From Odobenus rosmarus divergens (Eukaryota > Chordata > Mammalia > Carnivora > Odobenidae): DNA of 64,000 nt. Of this stretch, positions 57,262-64,000 are shown in pieces. How positions within the stretch are numbered: the first letter of the stretch is position 1; the number at the start of each line of letters is the position of its first letter. The notes below the pieces were generated by a model that had not been told where the DNA came from, did not search any database, and saw nothing but the letters and a program-made list of their open reading frames with translations. The DNA lies in NCBI RefSeq assembly GCF_000321225.1, contig NW_004452107.1, positions 130,515 through 194,514 on the forward strand, given 5' to 3'. The position numbers and the translations under genes were made by a program.

Positions 57262-60200
57262 ATACCCAAATACTTTAAGACATGAGCTGACTTCCTTTGG
57301 GACTCAAGTAACTTGGCCTAGTTTAAATACTTCGTTATCTCTACAATGGTCTTCACAAGGCAAGTCATTTTTCCTTTGAAAAGATAGACATATTTCATTT
57401 TTTTCCCTACAGGGTAGTACCATTGGACCATTCTGAATAAGAATTGCATGATTATATAAAGCCATCGCTCTCCATATCATGGAACAGTCATTAATAAGTC
57501 ATTGTATCTGCCCATACAGTAGCATTTAATACAGATGGAGGGCTCACTGTTGCGTTTTGCATAAGATGAATAAAAAAAGAATCAAAGAGCAAGCGGTATT
57601 AATATTTTAAGTACGATATTTAATTTGAAAAATAGGATGGGGAGACGTTAGCATTGAGAGCAGAGGGAAAAATGCCTGCATGAGAAATGAGAAGAGACAT
57701 CATTAAAAACAGGAGCTAGATAAGAATACAAATACAAAGAATTCTAGTCTCACTTGACAAACAGCCACACTAACTCTGTGCAAATGGTGACATAATCTTC
57801 CATGGGCCAATTCTCCACTAAGCTGAGCCAACGAAATGGAGGTTTCCCAGAGCCGATCTGCATTTTATTTGCCTCATTTCTGCTTTCCCCAACTCCTTTA
57901 GATTCGACACAAATACGAGCCCAAGGATAGCTCTATCTTAGCAAAGCTGCTTAAAAAAATAAATGTTCTTTTTGTGCCTGTGGCAATGTCAGGCATCACA
58001 CGTGGGCCTAGAGCCATATTCTGTTTTACACTGTGACAGGTGAGCAGCGGCAAATGTGGGAGAATTATCACCTCAAGGAGCATATTTTTCTCTATCTGCT
58101 AATTCTGAATTAGAAACAGCCATGAACTCTCAGCCCTGCAAGGAGAAGGTAGATCATCCATGACCAGAGAGAAAAGTAATGGGAAATGAAAGCAAAAGCT
58201 TTCAGAACCCAAGGACAGGGCTTCACGAAAGGGAGTCTACATTGTCTCCTGCAGTGTCCCCTGAAAGTTGCTGTTTAAAAAAATAAAGGGAATCAAAGGA
58301 CTCTAATCTTTCTGAGGCTCTCAGGAAAATACCCCCTGCCCAAACAAAACCAGACAAAACCCACTACCAAACAAAAATCTTACGGACATGAGAAATGTGC
58401 CCGTTAAGAGATCTAAAAAAGAAATACGTAGGCATAATTAGATTTCACAAATGGGCCTCACTTCAGGGCATGGTGGAGGGAGGGATAATAAATACTCCTA
58501 ATTGGAAGTGTATATAGTATGTGACACAGGCTAGGAAGTGTCCTCTATTGAAATCACTTCCTTAGATAGATATTTAACACACTTAAAATGCACATGGGTA
58601 ACATCAGGAGGGATCTTTAAAGCCTGTAGCAGGAGAGACAATGCAAAGCTGAGGTCCTTCAGTCTGCAAAGTGTGGTAAGATGGTCTCGCAGGTCTCACC
58701 CATTAGCCAGGTGTCCTGTTCTGCACTTCAAGGGAAAGAGAACAGTGAGCCATGCTCTCCATCCCATGAAGGCAAAGAAAAAAATCTTGTTGCCCCTAAC
58801 TGTGATTTTCATGCACAATAACTTCAACTCCAAATGGAATTCATCCGTTTGCTCCTGGAACCGAGTGGGAGACCAGTGCAGGTCAGGGCAGAACAGCTGC
58901 CATTAAAACAAAGCAGCTCGATTAGCTTTTCATAGTTTGCAGGTGATGAATGAAGGGCAAAGAAAAGCCTGTTCCCTGTGTAATAGGGCAATAATAGGAG
59001 CCTCATTTGGGCTGCTACACTCCACTCTGGCTGGTGTCAGCTTTTCCATTATGCACATGGGTTTTCAGGAAGGTGATAATTCAAGGAATCAGGAAAAATA
59101 AAAGGCAAGTAAATTAACTGTGGGCTGAGACGTGGCAAATAGGATCTCCACCTGCGCATGCGGAGCCCAAGGAAATATGAAAGCAGGTCACTTTTAAGTC
59201 TAGGCCAGAGAAATGGCTGTTTCCTGGCATTTTCGCATGCAGTGGGGTTGACTGCGGGACCCTGCCACTGCTGAGTTTCCCTGCTTGAAATGCCATGAGC
59301 CTCTTTTCCAACTGCAGAGCATGGAGGATGGGGCTGTTAGAAGTGTGGGGGTGCCTGGCTCTCCCAGGAAGATGGCATCCTCCTGGCCTATCAGCACAAG
59401 GGGTACACAGTGCTTCAAATTTTCTTCAAGGGATTACTCTTCTTTCTCTCCTACCTACCCTTCTGGTAAGAGGTAATACTCAGGGTCTTGATTGCTCTAT
59501 ATTACTACAACCTGGTGTCTGTCCCCTGGTCCCCTAACAGTCCAGGGGGACAGCCCCAGGAAAGTGTCAGCAATGACCTCTCAACAGTTCAATTCCAGTG
59601 GCAAGATAGATAGGAGGTGCTCTGAAAATAGTTGCTGAATGAAATTCAGAAGATGCTTTTAGCAATTCCTCAATTTCCTAGGCTTTCTGCTTTTTTTTTT
59701 TTTTTTCCCTTCCCGGGTCACCTTCCTTCATCCTTGTTAGCCTGCTCTACTCTACCCATTCCCTTTGTCTATTCTTTGCATATTAAGGGTCTTCAGCTTC
59801 TGCCAGCTCGTTGGTTCCCTCAAAATATTCTCTTTATCTGATTTCTTTCAAACCAAGAGCTGCAAATAGAAGGACTGGAGATCCTTAAATCTTTCTCTCT
59901 GGTTCAGACCTCAGTGATGAGCTCTTGGCCCACAGAGCTGGTGATCTCCTCTTGAATGGCTCATTGGTACATCAAGTTGTGGTTCAAAAAACAGACTCAT
60001 TAACTCAGCCCTCATCCCATCCTGACACTTTTTTATTATTTTTATACTACTTGTTTCAGTCACCTAAGTTATAAAAGTGGACTTTGTTTCCTAAAATACA
60101 ACATTTGGGCATTATTCTTATTTCATAACTGTTTGCTCCTTACTGGGTGACATATTTAATGCCAATCATTTTATCTTGAGTCATGATACCATTACCCCAC

Positions 60201-60560
60201 CCCACTAAATGATATAAACCCTTAATATTTAACAACCAGCTCCTATTCAATTTTCCCCCAATGACTCAAAAAAATATCTTCAGTTAAAAAACAAACAGGA
60301 CCCAAACAAAATCCACATAAATTGCATTGGACTGATAAGTCTATTCAATACTTCTAAATCTGCAATAGTTACCTCTTACCCCTTTCCTCATGTGACATAT
60401 TTGTTGAAGAAACGGAGTATTCAGAAAGTTTTACATAAAATCACTCATTCCCTATAATATCTTATATTAATAAATCTCTTCTAAGACAATATATAGGTTA
60501 TTTGGAGCTTTTGATGCATAAGGGGAATATAACAAGATCTACAAATCTTTAAAGCACATA
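57262..60560. other. Repeat-poor single-copy stretch
   Basis: About 3.3 kb with no recognised interspersed repeat, the longest such stretch in the window. I see no exon. A T16-type run lies at about 59691-59706. Confidence 0.55.
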
Positions 60561-61190
60561 TTCATTGATTTGTATACACACACACATATGTGTCAAATAA
60601 TGGCACCATCGAGTTAGAACATGTTTATCCCCCAGAACCTTTCCTTGTGCCCCTTTCCAGTTATCACTACCCCTAGAAGTCAATACTATTTTGACTGCCA
60701 TCAGCATAGATTGGTTTCATCGGTCCTTGTGCTTCATGTTAATGAATTTATACATTATGGACTATTTTGTACCTCACTTCTTTCACAAATCCTAATGTTT
60801 TTGAGTTTCACCCATGCTTTTGAATGTATTTGTAGTTTATTTTTTATTGCTGTGTAGTCTTCTATCGTATGAACATATCATGATTACCCATTCTCCTGTT
60901 GATAGACATTTGGATAGTTTTCAGTATCAATTATTGTAAATAAGATACTAAAAACATGCATGTCTCTTTGAAGACATAGACATCCATATCTCATGAACAT
61001 AGGCTGGGTCACAGAAGAGGCATAGGTTTTGTTAATGATTGTTGGTTTTCTAAAGGGGTTTAGTATTTGACATTTTCACCAGCAAAATATGAAAGTTCCA
61101 TTTATTCCACATCCTCACCAACACTTAATGTTATCATTTTTTAAAGTTTTTCCATTCTGAAAATTTTGGTTCAGGGATTGATGAATGTAC
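60561..61190 (-). mobile_element. Old L1M-type 3' end, antisense
   Basis: 'gttatcactacccctagaag', 'tttttgagtttcacccatgc', 'cattctcctgttgatagaca' and 'cacatcctcaccaacactta' are the reverse complement of an L1M 3' region. Confidence 0.85.
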
Positions 61191-61534
61191 AGTGCTAGCA
61201 TTTATTTTTAATTCCAAAATGCTGAAAAAAATTAATAATCCAATAACTTTCATAAGTGTTTAGACTTTAGTAGGAACACACTCTTTCAAGTGATGTCTTC
61301 TGACATCAATAAAGTATAATTAAGGTTGGTGGGCTGGAAAACATAGAAAGACTCAAATCTCATCAAATTCTTCCCTTTCAAAATTCGTTGGTGGATGTGG
61401 GCATCTATAAAGACTCAGTATCAAAAGCTTAATGTCAACCTGGCCAGTTTCAAATAACATCACATGGAGCAACAGGTGTTCTCCTAAAGAAATCTCAGTC
61501 TTGGCTTCTGGTTGTAGTTGATGTATCCATCCTT
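61191..61534. other. Single-copy stretch, no gene recognised
   Basis: I recognise no repeat or exon. Confidence 0.5.
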
Positions 61535-61549
61535 TAACTTATAGTATTT

Positions 61550-61746
61550 TTAAAAAGATTTTATTTATTTATTTGACAGAGAGAGACACAGCAAGAGAGA
61601 GAACACAAGCGGGGGGGGTGTGGGAGAGGGAGAAGCAGGCTTCCCGCCAAGCAGGGAGCCCCTGATGCGGGGCTCGATCCCAGGACCCTGGGACCATGAC
61701 CTGAGCCGAAGGCAGACGCTTAACGACTGAGTCACTCAGGCACCCC
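61550..61746 (-). mobile_element. Can-SINE, antisense, perfect 15-bp TSD
   Basis: 'aaaaagattttatttattta', a GA tract, 'gaccatgacctgagccgaag', and 'gagtcactcaggcacccc'. The TSD 'taacttatagtattt' is unchanged at 61535-61549 and 61747-61761. Confidence 0.96.
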
Positions 61747-61974
61747 TAACTTATAGTATTTACCTAAAAAGATGTGTGAAAATGCACAACCATTCATCCA
61801 AGAGGATTCAACTAATAAATGAGTATTTTGCAAATTGTGCAGCTTTCCAATGTATAAAAGCAAGTTAGCGGCAAATGGAAAAAGCTGCATGCCCTTAAAC
61901 TCAGGAAAGAACACTCATTCCTGCCTTATGGTGTAAAATAACTGTAGGGAGGAGTGAGCTGGGAAGGAAAGTAA

Positions 61975-62165
61975 CACTGGTCAAGTACCTACAATGTGTC
62001 AGGTATTATGCAAGACCTTTAATGTAGATATAGTCTTGACTAATTCAGTCATCACTAAAATAGATCAAGGTGGGTTTGTTACTCCATTTTACTGAAAATG
62101 AAACTGAGGCTCAGAAGCATTTAGAAGCTTTCACTGTAAATACCAGGGCCAGAATGCACCCAGGA
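61975..62165 (-). mobile_element. MIR SINE, antisense
   Basis: 'acctacaatgtgtcaggtat', 'gaaactgaggctcagaagca' and 'gccagaatgcacccagg' are in reverse-complement MIR order. Confidence 0.85.
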
Positions 62166-62644
62166 ATATAGTAATGCCATGGAGTTTTATATTACAAGGA
62201 GGATGGAGATTTTATTAAATTTAGAGATAATATTAAAAGTATGCATAAATTATGATAAAAATCCTTTGCATTTCCCACAAAGTAGGACAAAGTGGCTTGG
62301 TGTCTGTAACCCTAAATAGTGATACTTACGTATACAAAAGCTTGAGAATCAGTATGTTAGACTAAAAGAAAGAACAAAAGATATACATAGATTTAGGACT
62401 CTCTGACCTTTTGCATTAGTTGTAAAATCTCTAGTGGTAAACAGGTATGGCAGAACAGTCTCAAGCATTGCTGCTTATGTGCAGGGTTTGCTCATTTGAG
62501 GATTACTCCTCTGTGATCATAAAATAAATTACATCTGTCTGCTATCCTGAGAATTTTACAATATAGTGGAATCACAGCTGTACGGAAGAAGGTTACCTTC
62601 TAAAATCAAACAAAAGGTAAAATGTGTATACAGTATGACTTTTT
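62166..62644. other. Single-copy stretch, no gene recognised
   Basis: I recognise no repeat or exon. Confidence 0.5.
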
Positions 62645-62790
62645 TTATTCCTACGGATTATGAGTATAACTGAGGTTCAGAGAAATTTGACATATATATG
62701 CCCAAAGCTCTAGTATATACCGCACAACAAACTGAACCCATTCATCTACTTTCAAGCTCAAAGTCGAAGGCTCTTTGCACGAACTAGCTG
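62645..62790 (-). mobile_element. MIR SINE fragment, antisense
   Basis: 'aactgaggttcagagaaatt' then 'gaacccattcatctactttc' and 'caaagtcgaaggctctttgc' are in reverse-complement MIR order; decayed. Confidence 0.65.
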
Positions 62791-63400
62791 ATCTGTGGTT
62801 TAGCCACAGTAGACCCAGCATCAATTAACCTGGAATTTGATATACTTCAGAATGACTCAGTGAAAGAAAAGGTGGGGAAGCTGGTCCATGAAATTGTGTA
62901 TACTGGGCAAATACTTCACTCATTAGAGAATGAAGGCCAACAATTCTCCTCTTCAAAGATGAAATGCTTTGGGACGGCTCTTTCCAGCCTTCATGCTGCT
63001 GTGATCCTATCAGACGGTGCTTTCTGGGGAGCAGGCTATGCTCCCTGTATATGTACCCGGTTGTCACTCCATGAGCTAGGCTCTGACTATACTCCATTCT
63101 CTCACACTCAAGAGAACACATCAGAATCCAAGGTCCTTAAAATGTCATGACTTAGAGAAGGTTGAAAGTTCTCACTTTTGAATTAACAAATGAATCATTC
63201 ACAAATGGCTGTCTTTGAAATGCTATTAGAGCTTTTGTTTGTTTGTTTTGTGACACATCCATAGCCCAATAGGACACTGAGAACCTCTAGCTTTATATTT
63301 TCCCTAAAGTGAAAGGAACTGCTGAATGGTTTTGGGTTTGTCAGTAGCACGATCTGATTTATATTTAAATATATATTGCTCAAGAAGAGAGGGAGGGAGC
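62791..63400. other. Single-copy stretch, no gene recognised
   Basis: I recognise no repeat or exon. Two open frames of 96-98 codons overlap on opposite strands (62825-63150) with no family resemblance. Confidence 0.5.
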
Positions 63401-63422
63401 AAGAGAGAGAGAGAGAGAGAGA
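63401..63422. repeat. (GA)n microsatellite at an L1 edge
   Basis: A GA run directly upstream of the 5'-truncated L1 tail. Confidence 0.9.
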
Positions 63423-63852
63423 ACTGCCACATACAACAACATGGATGGACCTTGAAAGCATGATGTTGGGAAAAATCAGACAGAGAAAGACAAACACTGT
63501 ATAATATCACTTATATGTGGAATCTAAAAAAACCCCTGAACTTGCAAAAACAGAGAGTAGAATAGTAATTACCAGGGGCTGGGAGGTGGGGGAATTGGAG
63601 AGATATTTAAGAGTACAAACTTGCAACTGGTAGATAAATAAGTTCTGGAGATCTAATGCACAACATAGTGATTAAAATCAACAATATTGTATTATAAACT
63701 TCAAAGTTGCTGACAGACTACATCCTAACTGTTCTCAACATAAAAAAGAAGTGATAATGCAGTATAATAATGTGTCAAACCAACACACTGTACAAACTTA
63801 CACAGTCTTGTATGTCAGTGATACCTCAAAAGAAGAAAAAAAAATAAATAAT
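63423..63852 (+). mobile_element. L1 3' UTR, sense, 5'-truncated, with A-rich tail
   Basis: 'aacaacatggatggaccttg', 'cactgtataatatcacttat', 'taattaccaggggctgggag' and 'acagtcttgtatgtcagtga' lead to 'tacctcaaaagaagaaaaa' and 'aataaataat'. This is a complete L1 3' UTR with its tail, older than the L1 that follows. Confidence 0.9.
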
Positions 63853-64000
63853 GGGGGGGCCGAGCAAGATGGCGGAGGAGTAGGAGACCTGGATTTCGTC
63901 TGGTCTCAGGAATTCAGCTGAATAGGAATCAAACCATTCTGAACACCTACGAACTCAACAGGAGGTCGAAGATAAGAATAGTAACAACACTCTGAACAGA
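63853..64000 (+). mobile_element. 5' end of a probably full-length carnivore L1, runs off the window
   Basis: It starts with a G run and 'ccgagcaagatggcggagga', continues 'gtaggagacctggatttcgt' and 'ctgaataggaatcaaaccat', and is still in the L1 5' UTR at the last base. An L1 that keeps its 5' UTR start is normally full length. It lies immediately after the A-rich tail of the older L1. ORF1 and ORF2 are outside the window, so intactness cannot be judged. Confidence 0.85.
63865..63875 (+). promoter_or_regulatory. YY1-type site in the L1 5' UTR
   Basis: 'caagatggcgg' matches the YY1 core that sets the transcription start in L1 elements with this 5' UTR design. It lies 12 bases from the apparent 5' end, as expected. 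That it works here is an inference. Confidence 0.65.

Noticed and set aside
58538..58906. 122-codon open frame in the repeat-poor block
   Set aside because: No domain signal. The start has no supporting context, and I cannot distinguish it from chance without conservation data.

Overview
The window looks like non-coding nuclear DNA from a carnivoran mammal, most likely an arctoid caniform (bear, seal or mustelid group). I infer this from about 23 copies of the carnivore-restricted tRNA-Lys-derived Can-SINE, with box-like start 'cacctgggtggctcag' and a TC-rich tail ending 'aaataaataaaatctt'. Carnivore-type L1 3' tails and the 5' end of a carnivore-type L1 at the right edge agree. These sit on mammalian-wide MIR, L2, MER5A/MER20 and MLT1/MST-type LTR fossils. 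I recognise no host protein-coding exon, no functional RNA gene, no CpG-island promoter and no CRISPR array. The open frames present are short and mostly fall inside repeats or simple sequence.

Layout. 1-4.8 kb: hAT fossil, Can-SINE, MIR, (CA)n, then a decayed antisense L1 with recognisable reverse-transcriptase remnants, and a 74-bp L1 micro-insertion. 4.8-9.4 kb: mostly single-copy DNA with two MIRs, a possible hAT element holding a 21-bp perfect hairpin, and MER20. 9.4-13.1 kb: dense Can-SINE insertion, including a three-level nest (SINE in SINE in L1 tail) and a second SINE-in-SINE. 13.1-23.3 kb: MIRs, a poly(A)-only duplication, MER20, an old antisense L1 split by two SINEs, and further SINEs. 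23.3-35.2 kb: repeat-poor, with MER5A, an L2 tail, a long alternating purine-pyrimidine tract and isolated SINEs. 35.2-45.8 kb: SINEs, MIRs, L1 tails, an MLT1-type LTR and a target-site-flanked 5' half of a tRNA-Met. 45.8-50.1 kb: old sense L1 broken by an 815-base assembly gap that is bounded by oppositely oriented L1 pieces, then an L2 split by a MaLR-type LTR. 50.1-61.2 kb: hAT fossils, MIRs, L2, L1M, and a repeat-poor block at 57.3-60.6 kb. 61.2-64.0 kb: a SINE, MIRs, an L1 3' tail and the start of a probably full-length young L1 that runs off the window.

The recurring process is L1-driven retrotransposition. Many insertions still carry target-site duplications (TSDs) that can be read directly, so the order of insertion can be worked out in several places. 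No new gene system is visible. The best second-look items are the tailless tRNA-Met 5' half, the L1 5' end at the right edge, the nested insertions, the gap with mirror-image L1 edges and the Z-DNA-prone tract. All family names come from memory of consensus sequences and were not checked by a database search.
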